DNA of 64,000 bases from Streptococcus australis (GTDB taxonomy: Bacteria > Bacillota > Bacilli > Lactobacillales > Streptococcaceae): positions 124,001 to 188,000 of the forward strand of contig NZ_RJPZ01000004.1 of NCBI RefSeq assembly GCF_003943615.1, given 5' to 3'. Positions 1 through 8,544 of this stretch are shown in pieces (position 1 is the first letter of the stretch; the number at the start of each line of letters is the position of its first letter). A program made the position numbers and the translations under genes. Below the pieces are notes generated by a model. That model saw only the letters and a program-made list of their open reading frames with translations. It was not told where the DNA came from and did not search any database.

Positions 1-256
1 AAAGTTAAAAGATTATCCGGATTCTCCAGACTTTCCATGACTTTCCTATATTTGGTTTCAAATTTCCATGAATACGTTCCATTACGACTAGTACCAGAAT
101 TATAGCCTACTTTTTCATAGGGCTCATACCCTAAAAAGGCTGATAGCTCTGCTTGAAGCAGGCATTCATAGCTGTTTCAAGAGAAGAACGAAAAATATCA
201 TCAATATCTTGCTTTTGAGCTAGGAAATTAAGCAATTCTGTGGTAAATCGAGTCAT
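1..256 (-). pseudogene. IS256-family transposase remnant, frameshifted
   Basis: Read on the minus strand from the ATG at 256, the start is MTRFTTELLNFLAQ, followed by a segment rich in Asp/Ile and then SSLETAMN, which is the N-terminus typical of IS256-family transposases. The frame then breaks. Shifting frame restores LLQAELSAFLGYEPYEKVGY and an Asn-Ser-Gly-Thr-Ser-Arg-Asn-Gly stretch, both familiar from the same family, so a small indel near 150 has killed the gene. The similarity fades after about residue 75 and the window edge cuts off anything further. Family assignment is from remembered motifs; no search was possible. The element is dead as it stands, unless a copy elsewhere supplies transposase. 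Confidence 0.7.
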
Positions 257-346
257 AGGAATAAATCTCTTTCTAGTAATGTGTTGCAACTCTACTATAA
301 CGGATTTATTCCTTTTTGTGTTTACACAACTTATTTTACACTACCC
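257..346. mobile_element. probable outer end of the IS256-like remnant
   Basis: The AT-rich stretch before the transposase start ends in a block reading GTGTTTACACAACTTATTTT and then ACACTACCC. Read from outside inward it starts GGGTAGTGTAAAATAAGTTG. This resembles the terminal repeats of IS256/IS1191-like elements. The opposite end is not in the window, so neither the inverted repeat nor a target duplication can be confirmed. Confidence 0.4.
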
Positions 347-368
347 TTTCTCTACTATCCATTCAAAC

Positions 369-402
369 AAAAAAATCTCTTTCCACATTCATAGAAAGAG
401 AA
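369..402 (-). terminator. intrinsic terminator after sucrose hydrolase gene
   Basis: On the minus strand, CTCTTTC, a short loop and GAAAGAG are followed by a run of T. It lies about 30 bases after the stop of the hydrolase gene. Confidence 0.7.
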
Positions 403-431
403 CTTTTTCTTTAGGAGAAATAACTTAATTT

Positions 432-1751
432 TTAATCGATTCGGGTTAGCTCAGCTGGCACTGTTAAGTAATAGGTTGCTGTCAAGCTGGCTTCACCTTG
501 ATTGACAAAAATCTCGATGGAATTTTTATCAATAAATACTTCCAATTCTTTAGCCTCTACATCTACATAGCGGCGGCTCGTATCTTCTTCCTCTTCACCG
601 AGGATTTTCTGAGCCAGATGACTACGGTCGATATAGACTTGCTTGGCAGTGCTATCATAACCAAACTCTACATAATCTGTATCGCTTCCCAAACGATAAC
701 GCTGATCACCATCAATTTGAATCTGATGGTCCCCATGCTTGATAGGAGTTTGAAATAACTTCCCATCCTTCAATCGAAGTACACGCGGTAAGGTCATGGC
801 ACATGCCCACTTGTGGCCTTGGTCATGGGTTGGAAGGGTACGACCCCATGTCTGCATCCATGCAATCATAATACGACGACCTTGATCATCCTCTAATGAT
901 TGTGGTGCATAGAAATCTTGACCATGGTCGATTTCTTCTACTTTTTCTGGAATGAACTGTTTAGCTTCCCAGTCTACTTTACCTGTTACCAAAACAGAAG
1001 AATTGATATTGTGGTAAGAATCACCCTCACGTTGATAACGCATTGGTGACATGATAATGCAGTCTTTTCCATCTAACTCGAAGTAGTCTGGACATTCCCA
1101 CATAAAGCCTTGATGTTCTACTCCTTTTAAAAAGATGGATTCGAACTGCCACTCTACTAGGTTATCGGACCCTAGTAGAACGACACAGCCCACACTATCT
1201 TTATGTTTGGCAGCAACTACTGAATAATAGCGTCCCTCTTTTTCAAAGAGTTTTGGATCACGGAAATCAGAGGCAATTAATTCATCTGGCAAGTCTGCTC
1301 CTGTCGCAACTGGATTTTGGTCAATCTTTTCAAAGTGAATCCCATCGTCTGAAAATGCCATATTTTGCACTTGACGGACACCAGTTTCTTCCTCAATATG
1401 ACCAGTATACATGAGCCAGAGACGACCGTCTTTGACAATAGCTGAGCCTGAGAAGCAACCGTTGCGGTCGTAGTCTTGGTCAGGTGCAAGTGCAACCGGC
1501 AAGTGATCCCAAGTCACCAAGTCCTTACTTTTAGCATGTCCCCAATGCATTGGCCCCCAAGCACTATCATAAGGATAAAATTGATAGAAGAGATGGTATT
1601 CTCCACGAAAATAGACAAATCCATTCGGATCATTGATCCAACCAATCTCAGCTGAAAAGTGGTCCTCAGGTTTATATTGTGTATTGACCAGATGTTTATT
1701 TTCTGCTATAAAACGATTGGCTTTTTCTACTGTAAATTTTTTATTTATCAT
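432..1751 (-). CDS. scrB: sucrose-6-phosphate hydrolase / beta-fructofuranosidase (GH32)
   Basis: A cytoplasmic GH32 enzyme that cleaves sucrose or sucrose-6-phosphate (possibly short fructo-oligosaccharides) to glucose(-6-P) and fructose. The three family signatures are visible: WINDPNG near residues 38-44 with the nucleophile Asp41, RDP at 164-166, and the acid/base Glu in ECP near 219. There is no signal peptide. At 439 residues it is slightly shorter than typical ScrB proteins (about 470-490), but all catalytic blocks are present. It lies nine bases behind a broken ABC permease gene, so it is the surviving member of a sugar-uptake operon of the pneumococcal sus type rather than a PTS-linked scrAB pair. 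The substrate (phosphorylated or free sucrose) is inferred. An AGGAT ribosome site precedes the ATG. Confidence 0.88.
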   Translation of the reverse strand: MINKKFTVEKANRFIAENKHLVNTQYKPEDHFSAEIGWINDPNGFVYFRGEYHLFYQFYPYDSAWGPMHWGHAKSKDLVTWDHLPVALAPDQDYDRNGCFSGSAIVKDGRLWLMYTGHIEEETGVRQVQNMAFSDDGIHFEKIDQNPVATGADLPDELIASDFRDPKLFEKEGRYYSVVAAKHKDSVGCVVLLGSDNLVEWQFESIFLKGVEHQGFMWECPDYFELDGKDCIIMSPMRYQREGDSYHNINSSVLVTGKVDWEAKQFIPEKVEEIDHGQDFYAPQSLEDDQGRRIMIAWMQTWGRTLPTHDQGHKWACAMTLPRVLRLKDGKLFQTPIKHGDHQIQIDGDQRYRLGSDTDYVEFGYDSTAKQVYIDRSHLAQKILGEEEEDTSRRYVDVEAKELEVFIDKNSIEIFVNQGEASLTATYYLTVPAELTRID

Positions 1752-1760
1752 AAGTATATC

Positions 1761-2310
1761 CTATTTTATTCCCGTTCCGGAACCACCCAGACCTTGAACA
1801 ATATATTTCTGAGCGATAACATAGACCAAAATTAACGGAATCGTTGAAATAGTTAATACAACCATTACCTGATTGATATAAACTGGTTGAGTTGTATTAA
1901 TAGTTGTAGTTGTAATTGCAACCTGCATTGAAAATTTAGAAGAATCTGTCAAAACCATCAATGGTCAAATATAATCATTCCAACTTGACATAAATGACAA
2001 AACACCAACTGTGGCAACTGCAGATTTAGACATTGGAAGCATAATTCTAAAGAAAATTCTAACGATACTTGCTCCATCCATCTTTGCAGACTCGAGAATT
2101 CCTTCCGGAATTGCAATAAAGAAATTCCTAAATAAGTAAATATTGAATACACTCGCCAATCCTGGAATAATAACCGCAAGACGATTATTGACCAAACCTA
2201 AGGAATTGATAATGGTAAATTGTGGAATTAACACAGTTTCTACTGGAATAATAAATAAAGCAAGTAACCACTTTAAAAGGTTCTTAGTACCTTTGCATTC
2301 TACAAGTTTT
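1761..2310 (-). pseudogene. carbohydrate ABC transporter permease (MalG/AraQ type), truncated and with in-frame stop
   Basis: The minus-strand reading gives membrane segments and the inner-membrane coupling loop (EGILESAKMDGASIVRIFF) of a MalG/AraQ-type sugar permease. After Trp-Asn-Asp-Tyr-Ile a TGA stop (1965-1967) interrupts a frame that continues without shift as PLMVLTDSS and ends GLGGSGTGIK. Related permeases have Trp at that position, so TGG to TGA is the simplest explanation. The N-terminal third, with the first membrane helices, is missing; the similarity begins abruptly near 2300. Both defects point to a dead gene. It would have worked with a second permease and a binding protein to feed the adjacent sucrose hydrolase. 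Confidence 0.85.
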
Positions 2311-2413
2311 AACAAGAATTGTCAAGGTGATACAGGCTGAAAATTTTGAACTCGCACTTTTTACATCCGTTTCCCCTTCCCCAAACACCATCCCCATATT
2401 ATCCCTCCACTTG

Positions 2414-2422
2414 TGGTATGAT
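2414..2422 (+). promoter_or_regulatory. extended -10 promoter for the ABC exporter pair
   Basis: TGGTATGAT matches an extended -10 (TGnTATAAT with one mismatch). No good -35 is seen. A small hairpin (AGGTGC...GCACCT) sits between it and the start at 2483. Confidence 0.45.
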
Positions 2423-2482
2423 GGTAGAGTATGTTTAGGTGCCAAGCTACTTGAGCACCTCCGTGCTAAAAGGAGAACGAAT

Positions 2483-3586
2483 ATGAAAATCGCATGGAAT
2501 GAAATTAAATACCAACCCAAGAAGTTTATCCTGATTGAACTTCTCATTACCATCCTCATGTTTATGGTGGTGTTTTTGTCCGGTCTGACAAATGGACTGG
2601 GCCGTTCGGTATCAGCTCAAATCGATAACTATGGGTCGCTACACTACATCCTTTCGACGGACTCAGAAGGGATTATCCCCTTCTCAACCATTACGGAGAA
2701 AGATTTAGATGAGGTCCAAAAGATAGAGGGAATGGACTATTCGGGCTTGTCCATCCAGCGGGCAACCGTCTCAAAAACAGAGGATTCCAATACTCTGGAT
2801 ATCACCTACTTCGCGACCGATCACAACGAAGAAGAAATCCTCAATCCAATCATGGAAGATACAGACCTCAAGATCTCCGACCTAAAGAAAAACGAGGTCA
2901 TTTTGGACAGTTCTTTCAAAGAGGATGAAGGGATCCAAGTCGGCGATCACGTGATTGACAAAACTTCTAAGCAAAAACTCAAGGTCGTGGCCTTCGCGAA
3001 AAATGCCAAATACGGCTACAGCGAGATTGGTTTTATCAGCTCGGATACCTACACAGGCATGCGGCAAAAGACAGATCCAAGCTATCAATGGCAAGCCCAA
3101 ACCCTTGTGACTAAGAAAGACATCCCTTCTAGCGATCTAGCCAGCAACTTAATGGTGGCGGATAAGAAGCAAGTGATCGATAAAATCCCTGGCTACAAGG
3201 CTCAAAACCTGACGCTACGGATGATTACGTGGGTGCTCTTACTCGCTTCTTCTGCTATCCTTGGGGTCTTCTTCTATATCTTGACCCTGCAGAAGTTGAA
3301 ACAGTTCGGCGTCTTGAAGGCTATTGGCATGTCCATGAGCCAGATTACCTATGTCCAACTATCCCAGCTCACCATTATCTCCCTCATCGGAGTGTTGCTG
3401 GGACTTGGCTTAGCAACCATAATGGCACCATTTTTACCTAATAGCGTCCCTTCCTTTATGACCCTGAAAGACAATCTCACCATCTCGGTTAGCTTTATCC
3501 TGACCTCTATTTTGTGTGGTGCCTTGTCCCTTGTCAAAATCAAAAAAGTAGATCCAATCGAAGTCATTGGTGGAAATGGAGAATAA
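2483..3586 (+). CDS. ABC transporter permease, FtsX/HrtB-like
   Basis: A 367-residue integral membrane subunit with one N-terminal helix (about residues 15-35), a long extracellular domain, and three helices at the C-terminus (from about residue 250). This is the layout of FtsX/MacB-type permeases. The opening MKIAWNEIKYQPKKF and the loop LKAIGMS are characteristic of the HrtB/DevC-like branch. The start was set at 2483, not further upstream, because AAAAGGAGAACG sits just before this ATG. The partner ATPase starts one base after its stop. Members of this branch include heme exporters, but no HrtR- or HssRS-like regulator is adjacent, so the substrate is unknown. Confidence 0.8.
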   Translation: MKIAWNEIKYQPKKFILIELLITILMFMVVFLSGLTNGLGRSVSAQIDNYGSLHYILSTDSEGIIPFSTITEKDLDEVQKIEGMDYSGLSIQRATVSKTEDSNTLDITYFATDHNEEEILNPIMEDTDLKISDLKKNEVILDSSFKEDEGIQVGDHVIDKTSKQKLKVVAFAKNAKYGYSEIGFISSDTYTGMRQKTDPSYQWQAQTLVTKKDIPSSDLASNLMVADKKQVIDKIPGYKAQNLTLRMITWVLLLASSAILGVFFYILTLQKLKQFGVLKAIGMSMSQITYVQLSQLTIISLIGVLLGLGLATIMAPFLPNSVPSFMTLKDNLTISVSFILTSILCGALSLVKIKKVDPIEVIGGNGE

Positions 3587-3587
3587 G

Positions 3588-4277
3588 ATGGCCATTATTG
3601 CATTAGAAAATATCAGAAAATCCTACGCCGATGGTAGCCAGATGCACCATGTCCTCAACCAGCTGAATTTAAGCGTCGAACCCAACGAATTTGTCGCGAT
3701 CTTGGGCCCTTCAGGATCCGGTAAATCCACTCTCTTAGCTATCGCTGGTTTACTCTTATCAGCGGACGAGGGGCGGATTTCTATCGCTGGCCAAGACTTG
3801 ACCGGCCTCAACCAAGGCCAGTGGACGCAAAAACGGCTGGAATTGCTCGGCTTTATCTTTCAAGATCACCAGCTCCTCTCCTATATGAAAATCGGTGACC
3901 AGTTAGAACTGGTGGCCAAATTAAAAGGGGAGAAGGACAAGAAAAAACGCCAAGAGGAGGTCAAAGCCTTGTTGGCAGATCTGGGCATCGAAGCTTGTTA
4001 CCACCAATATCCGAATCAGATGTCCGGTGGACAAAAACAACGTGCAGCCATTGCTCGGGCCTTCATCGGAAATCCACAGGTCATCTTGGCCGATGAACCA
4101 ACGGCTAGCCTAGACCCAGATCGAGGGCAAGAAATCGCCCAGTTGATCCAGAAAGAAGTCAAATCCAAAAACAAGAGCGCCATCATGGTGACCCATGACC
4201 GCTCCATCCTGACCTATGTGGATACCATTTATGAATTAAAACACGGCCAATTGCTAAAGGTAGAAAAGGTTGATTAA
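3588..4277 (+). CDS. ABC transporter ATP-binding protein, HrtA/LolD-like
   Basis: A 229-residue ATPase with Walker A GPSGSGKST, Q-loop FQDHQL, signature MSGGQKQR, Walker B VILADEPT and the switch His in VTHD. This is the complete motif set of the LolD/MacB/HrtA subfamily that pairs with FtsX-type permeases. The start is the ATG at 3588, preceded by GGAG at a six-base gap and separated from the permease stop by one base; in-frame upstream starts at 3567 (TTG) and 3576 would overlap the permease. It powers the exporter formed with the preceding gene. A ~180-bp structured repeat follows directly and probably ends transcription. Confidence 0.88.
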   Translation: MAIIALENIRKSYADGSQMHHVLNQLNLSVEPNEFVAILGPSGSGKSTLLAIAGLLLSADEGRISIAGQDLTGLNQGQWTQKRLELLGFIFQDHQLLSYMKIGDQLELVAKLKGEKDKKKRQEEVKALLADLGIEACYHQYPNQMSGGQKQRAAIARAFIGNPQVILADEPTASLDPDRGQEIAQLIQKEVKSKNKSAIMVTHDRSILTYVDTIYELKHGQLLKVEKVD

Positions 4278-4283
4278 ATACAA

Positions 4284-4461
4284 GAGAGTGGGACAGAAAT
4301 CGGTAATTCGTTAGAATTCGATTTCGTCGTCCCACCTCCGCACAGTTGAGTAGGACTGTAAAAGCTGATGAAATCAGCGTAGTAGAGCCCACTCAACCAC
4401 TGCGTCTTGCTAAACAATCCAAAAATAATTGAGAGGCTAGGACTTTTGTCCCAGCCTCTTT
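4284..4461 (+). repeat. ~180-bp structured intergenic repeat, copy 1
   Basis: Nearly identical to the reverse complement of 21256-21436. Each copy begins GAGAGTGGGACAGAAATCGG immediately after a stop codon and ends in a terminator hairpin. Three stems can be drawn: GTGGGAC...GTCCCAC with GAAATCG/CGATTTC inside; GTTGAGT...ACTCAAC enclosing GCTGATgaaATCAGC; and GAGGCT..GGAC...GTCC..AGCCTC followed by T's. Here it lies between the convergent ABC ATPase and vncS genes and could stop transcription from both sides. I recall similar sequences in many oral streptococcal genomes but cannot attach a published name. Confidence 0.9.
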
Positions 4462-4466
4462 TTATT
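4432..4466 (+). terminator. bidirectional terminator at the end of repeat copy 1
   Basis: GAGAGGCTAGGAC and GTCCCAGCCTC form a strong stem followed by TTTTTA on the plus strand. It overlaps the vncS stop codon. Confidence 0.75.
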
Positions 4467-5787
4467 CTTGTGGATCTTTGGGCAGTTCCATACGGAAGCG
4501 CAAGCCCATAGCCGTTTTATCAAATTGATAGGCCAGTTCTTCATGGTCTAGCAAGTGTTGGACCACGAAGAGTCCCAGACCGCCTTCCTTCTTCTGACGG
4601 CTAGCGGTCATTGGCAGTTCGGCGGTCTCTACCATTTCCTGGCTGGTATTTTCAATCGCCAAGTGCGTCCCTTCTTCTTCGAGACGGAGCTGGATCTCTC
4701 CACCCGCATCCGAATGCTTGACGGCATTACTGATGACATTTGAGAGGACCAATTTCAGAATCGCTGGGTCCATATAGACTGGTTTAGCTGAGATCTGATT
4801 GTCAATCGTGAGCGAGCGGGATTGAGCCAAGACCTTGTACTGGTCGAGGATCTGCTCTAAAACTTGATCCAGCTGGATCCATTCCTTGTCTCCGGCCAAT
4901 TCTTGGACAGAGGACAGGGACAGGATTTCTAGGACGATCTGGTTCATCTCATCGACAATATCGAGGGAGACCGCCAGGTAGCGGTCCCGGTCCTTGTAGC
5001 GGCCAATCTTATCCCGCATATTTTCTAGGATAATCTTCAAGCTGGCCAGAGGAGTCTTGAGCTCATGCGAAGCCCCTCTTAGAAATTCGACTTTCATCTG
5101 CTCCAACTTCAGATTTTCCTGTTTCTGCTGCTCTAGATTGTCGATCACCTCTAAAAGATGGTGATAGAGGTCGTTGATCTGTTGCTTGAGAACGCCAATC
5201 TCATCCTGCGAATGAATGGGAAGACTGGCTGTCCGATCCAGCCGTTTCATCCGCTTGGTCATCTGCTTGATCTCAAGGATCGGAGCAGAAATCATGCGGG
5301 CATAGAGATAGGAGGCAATCAACGACAGAACAAAGGAAGCAAGGAGACTATAGGGAAGAAAGCCCAGACTGATGTCCCGCGCTTCCTTTTGCGAATCAAC
5401 AGTCGCTAAGAATTGCAAGGTCAAGTCTTTCCCTTCCTTGGTCTGAATCTTTCGCTCTTCAATGACCAGGGAATTGTTCTGGCTATCAGGGTTCAGGAGC
5501 AGGTCATCCTTGACCTCTAGGGCATTTTGTTTTTGTTTTCCTTTGATAGACACCTTGATATCATTGGTCTTGGAATAAAGGTCGATGACTGACTCAATGG
5601 TCCCTTCTTCCTGGCCCTGGAAACTCTTAGCCAGGGCTTGCGATTTTTTCAAAATCGTCTGGCGCTGGGACTCGATATAGGTCGACGGGAAAATAAAGTA
5701 AACCGAAGCATGGAGAAGGATGACTAAGCTACTAAAAAGGGCAAAGGTAATCAGAAAGATTTTTGCAAAGATACTCCGTTTGGTCAT
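4462..5787 (-). CDS. vncS: sensor histidine kinase VncS
   Basis: A 441-residue membrane sensor kinase. Helices at about 10-33 and 145-163 flank an extracellular sensor of roughly 110 residues. A HAMP-like linker is followed by the phosphorylated His241 in SHELKTPLASL, an N-box (NVISNAVKHSD) and a G-box (GGLGLFVVQHLL). It should autophosphorylate and pass the phosphate to VncR, whose gene overlaps its start by four bases. Gene order, sizes and neighbours match the pneumococcal vex123-vncRS locus. VncRS has been linked to vancomycin tolerance in pneumococcus, a claim that has been disputed; the signal here is unknown. Confidence 0.9.
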   Translation of the reverse strand: MTKRSIFAKIFLITFALFSSLVILLHASVYFIFPSTYIESQRQTILKKSQALAKSFQGQEEGTIESVIDLYSKTNDIKVSIKGKQKQNALEVKDDLLLNPDSQNNSLVIEERKIQTKEGKDLTLQFLATVDSQKEARDISLGFLPYSLLASFVLSLIASYLYARMISAPILEIKQMTKRMKRLDRTASLPIHSQDEIGVLKQQINDLYHHLLEVIDNLEQQKQENLKLEQMKVEFLRGASHELKTPLASLKIILENMRDKIGRYKDRDRYLAVSLDIVDEMNQIVLEILSLSSVQELAGDKEWIQLDQVLEQILDQYKVLAQSRSLTIDNQISAKPVYMDPAILKLVLSNVISNAVKHSDAGGEIQLRLEEEGTHLAIENTSQEMVETAELPMTASRQKKEGGLGLFVVQHLLDHEELAYQFDKTAMGLRFRMELPKDPQE

Positions 5788-6437
5788 GGCCTCTCCAATT
5801 TATAGCCGACATTGCGTACCGTAACGATACAGTCCAGCTCCAGTTTTTTTCGTAGTTCCTTGATATAGACATCGATCACCCGGTCAAAAGGAATCTCCTC
5901 CGTCTCCTTCCAGACGGCATCGAGGATCTGAGAGCGGGTCCGGGCCTTGCCCTCATGCTGGAGCAAGTATTCCAAGATTTCCAACTCCTTGGCATTCATG
6001 GAAATGGCTTGGCCTGCTAGGCTGGCTGTGTAGCTCTCAAAATCCACCCGTGCCTCTCCATAGGTGAAGACCCGTGAAGGCTGAAGCTTTTTAAAAATAG
6101 CTTCGATACGGACCTTCAAGAGGGACAAGGAGAAGGGTTTTTCCAGGTAGCCATCTGCCATCTCTCCAAAGGCTGTCAACTTATAGTCCTCGTCATGGAA
6201 GGCTGTTAGCATGAGGACAGGGACTGAGCTGGTCTTGCGAATGGTCTTGAGGACTTCCAAGCCATTAAGGATGGGAAGCTGGATATCCAACAAGACTAGA
6301 TCTGGCGCTTCTCTGTGAAAGAGGTCCAGGGCCTCCTGCCCATCGCCTGCTTCAAAGACCTCATAGCCACATTCCATGAGATAGTCGCTCATCCCTTCTC
6401 GAATCAGGACTTCATCTTCTACGATTAGTATCTTCAT
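5784..6437 (-). CDS. vncR: response regulator VncR (OmpR family)
   Basis: 217 residues. The receiver domain has acidic residues Glu7-Asp8 and phospho-acceptor Asp51 (LVLLDIQLP), with the conserved Lys in LEKPF. A winged-helix domain occupies about 125-217, with KELRKKL and VRNVGYKL typical of the OmpR/PhoB class. It is the partner of VncS, with a four-base overlap of stop and start codons. A TATAAT box lies in the 70-base gap after vex3, so the pair may have its own promoter as well as read-through from vex123. Confidence 0.92.
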   Translation of the reverse strand: MKILIVEDEVLIREGMSDYLMECGYEVFEAGDGQEALDLFHREAPDLVLLDIQLPILNGLEVLKTIRKTSSVPVLMLTAFHDEDYKLTAFGEMADGYLEKPFSLSLLKVRIEAIFKKLQPSRVFTYGEARVDFESYTASLAGQAISMNAKELEILEYLLQHEGKARTRSQILDAVWKETEEIPFDRVIDVYIKELRKKLELDCIVTVRNVGYKLERP

Positions 6438-6507
6438 ACACTTTCCTTTTTATCTAAGAAACTTCTACCTCCTATTATACCCTATTTCTATTTTAGGAAA
6501 CAATCTC

Positions 6508-7884
6508 TTATTCGACATCCACCAAGAGTTCCTTTGGTTTCTTATGCAAGAGCCATTGAGAAGAAAGGATGGACACCAGAATCAAGAGAAGCCCACCGAC
6601 CAAAACAATCACCAACAATTGGCTCGGTTGGATGTCCATATGGATATCTGTCAGGGTCTTACTGAAGCTTTCTGCCTCAGCTCCTCCACCAAGGTTGGCT
6701 GCAGAGGATTCTTGAGCCATTTGTTTAGCAATGCCACTGGTTACGTTCTTAAGCACCGTATCTCCGACTCCTTTGGCAAGAAGACCTGCGACTCCATAGG
6801 AGAGGAGGAAGGCTGGGATGGAAATCATGATTAATTCTGCCACGAATTGCCCCGCAATCTGCACCTTGGAGAGTCCTAGAGCCAGCAAGATACCAACTTC
6901 TCTGCGACGGGCATTGAGCCACAAGACGAGGAGAAGGGTGAGAAGCAAGCTAGCAAAGATGAGGCTACCGATAAACAAGTAGTTCGCCACTTGGAACATA
7001 CTGCTGATCGATTTTTGCAAGGCTGGGTAGTTAGAAGAGCTCTTGACTAGGTCATAGTAATTCCATGGGATATCCAAGGCTTTGATTTTTTCGATTAATT
7101 TATCGAGGTCTTGATCCCCTTTGGCAAAGAAGGTCGCATCCTCATAAGTAGCTGTTTGAACAGTATTGCCATAGAGCTTGGCAGCTGTATCTAGGTCAGA
7201 AATGAGGGTATCTTCATACAATTCTTGGGCGTAAGTTAGAGGAGCTTGGTTCTTCCCTGAGAACAGACCTTTAATGGTTACTTCGACAGTTTCATTAGCC
7301 CCTTTTTCATTGTCAGCATCATAGAGATTGGACTTGAGGCGCACCTTATCGCCCACCTTGAGACCATTCTTTTTCGCCAAATCTTCGTGCATGAGGATTT
7401 GGTTTTTGTCCTTGTCTGTCAGGTGCTCTCCTTGGACCAGCTTGTAGGCTCCAGAGACAAACTTATCTTCTTTAGAAGAGTCATTGACCCCTGTCACCAT
7501 CAAGGTATTCTTAAAGTGCTTGGCCCGCTCTGGAGATTGATTTTGCAGGGTTTCTTCAGTCTCAATAATCTCGTGGTCTAGGATATCTGCGATGGCATTG
7601 ATCCGCTTGATGGAGGAGGTGATCCCCTCTACCTGGCTGATTTTTTCGATATCTTCTCCTCTGATATTCCCAGCTCCCCGAGGGGTTCCTGGATTGGTCC
7701 TGCGGTTGATCTGCATGGAGAAGCTATTGGTGATGGATCCCAGGCTTTCCGATGAAGCTTGTTGGGTCGCTCCCTTCATGGAGAGTCCAATCAAGCTCAA
7801 GGTCCCCATGAGGAGAATGATGGCAAAGAGCAAGAGAGACTTGGGCCATTTACGTGTGATATAAGCAAAAGCATTTCGCAACAT
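6508..7884 (-). CDS. vex3: ABC transporter permease Vex3
   Basis: 458 residues. One helix at about 14-34 anchors a large extracellular domain (about 45-295); three more helices occupy about 300-450, the FtsX/MacB arrangement. The N-terminus [20 protein letters not shown] repeats that of Vex1 (LLQQAIAYITRKRTRNLVLF), showing that the two permeases are paralogues expected to form a heterodimer. A Gly/Ala-rich stretch ([14 protein letters not shown]) sits in the last extracellular loop. It is co-transcribed with vex1, vex2 and probably vncRS. The transported molecule is not established. Confidence 0.9.
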   Translation of the reverse strand: MLRNAFAYITRKWPKSLLLFAIILLMGTLSLIGLSMKGATQQASSESLGSITNSFSMQINRRTNPGTPRGAGNIRGEDIEKISQVEGITSSIKRINAIADILDHEIIETEETLQNQSPERAKHFKNTLMVTGVNDSSKEDKFVSGAYKLVQGEHLTDKDKNQILMHEDLAKKNGLKVGDKVRLKSNLYDADNEKGANETVEVTIKGLFSGKNQAPLTYAQELYEDTLISDLDTAAKLYGNTVQTATYEDATFFAKGDQDLDKLIEKIKALDIPWNYYDLVKSSSNYPALQKSISSMFQVANYLFIGSLIFASLLLTLLLVLWLNARRREVGILLALGLSKVQIAGQFVAELIMISIPAFLLSYGVAGLLAKGVGDTVLKNVTSGIAKQMAQESSAANLGGGAEAESFSKTLTDIHMDIQPSQLLVIVLVGGLLLILVSILSSQWLLHKKPKELLVDVE

Positions 7885-7896
7885 AGCATTCCCTCC

Positions 7897-8538
7897 TTAC
7901 TTGCTCTTCTCAACGAGGCTACGGCGACTCAATTCCAAGACCACATCGGAGGCCTCTGCCACTTCCTTACTGTGGGTGACGACGATGACACATTTTTGGC
8001 GTTCCTTGGCCAATTTCTTCAAAATCGCAATGATATCACCTGCTGTCTGTTCGTCTAGGTTGCCCGTCGGCTCATCAGCCAAGATGACAGGTGCTTCTGA
8101 AACGAGCGCACGCGCAATGGCCACCCGTTGCTGCTGCCCTCCGGATAGTTGGAGGACATTGCGTTTGATTTGCGTTTCGTCCAATCCCAATTCCAAGAGA
8201 ATTTCTTTCCCTGCCTGCTTGTTGACCAGGCGGACATTTTCAAGTGGCGTCAAATAATCAATCAGATTGTAATTCTGAAAAACCAAGGAAACATGGTGCT
8301 TGCGATGGTAGCTAGACCCTTTGGTCTGAATGTCCTCCCCATCAAAGAGAACCTGCCCCTTCTTGGGATTGTCCAGACCAGCTAGGAGGGAGAGGAGGGT
8401 TGATTTCCCAGTTCCCGACTGGCCAATAATACTGTAAAATGTCCCATTTTCGAACTGATAGTTCACATTTGAGAGGATATCTTCACTATAGCTTTGGTAA
8501 CTATAGGCTACATTCTTGAGTTCTAACATATGTGTCAT
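7897..8538 (-). CDS. vex2: ABC transporter ATP-binding protein Vex2
   Basis: A 213-residue ATPase with Walker [11 protein letters not shown]-loop FQNYNL, signature LSGGQQQR, Walker B VILADEPT and H-loop VTHS. It energises the Vex1/Vex3 permease pair. Two in-frame ATGs compete: 8538 (MTHMLEL) lies only two bases after AAGGAG, whereas 8529 (MLEL) lies eleven bases after it. The upstream one was kept because the pneumococcal protein also starts a few residues before the conserved Leu-x-Leu. It sits between vex1 and vex3 with gaps of 6 and 12 bases. Confidence 0.9.
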   Translation of the reverse strand: MTHMLELKNVAYSYQSYSEDILSNVNYQFENGTFYSIIGQSGTGKSTLLSLLAGLDNPKKGQVLFDGEDIQTKGSSYHRKHHVSLVFQNYNLIDYLTPLENVRLVNKQAGKEILLELGLDETQIKRNVLQLSGGQQQRVAIARALVSEAPVILADEPTGNLDEQTAGDIIAILKKLAKERQKCVIVVTHSKEVAEASDVVLELSRRSLVEKSK

Positions 8539-8544
8539 TTCTCC

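Noticed and set aside
1965..1967. TGA read as Trp or programmed read-through in the permease
   Set aside because: All other genes here use TGG for Trp and TGA as stop, and the gene is also truncated, so simple decay is more likely.
3567..3587. Upstream TTG/ATG starts for the HrtA-like ATPase
   Set aside because: They overlap the permease gene and lack ribosome sites, whereas GGAG sits six bases before the ATG at 3588.
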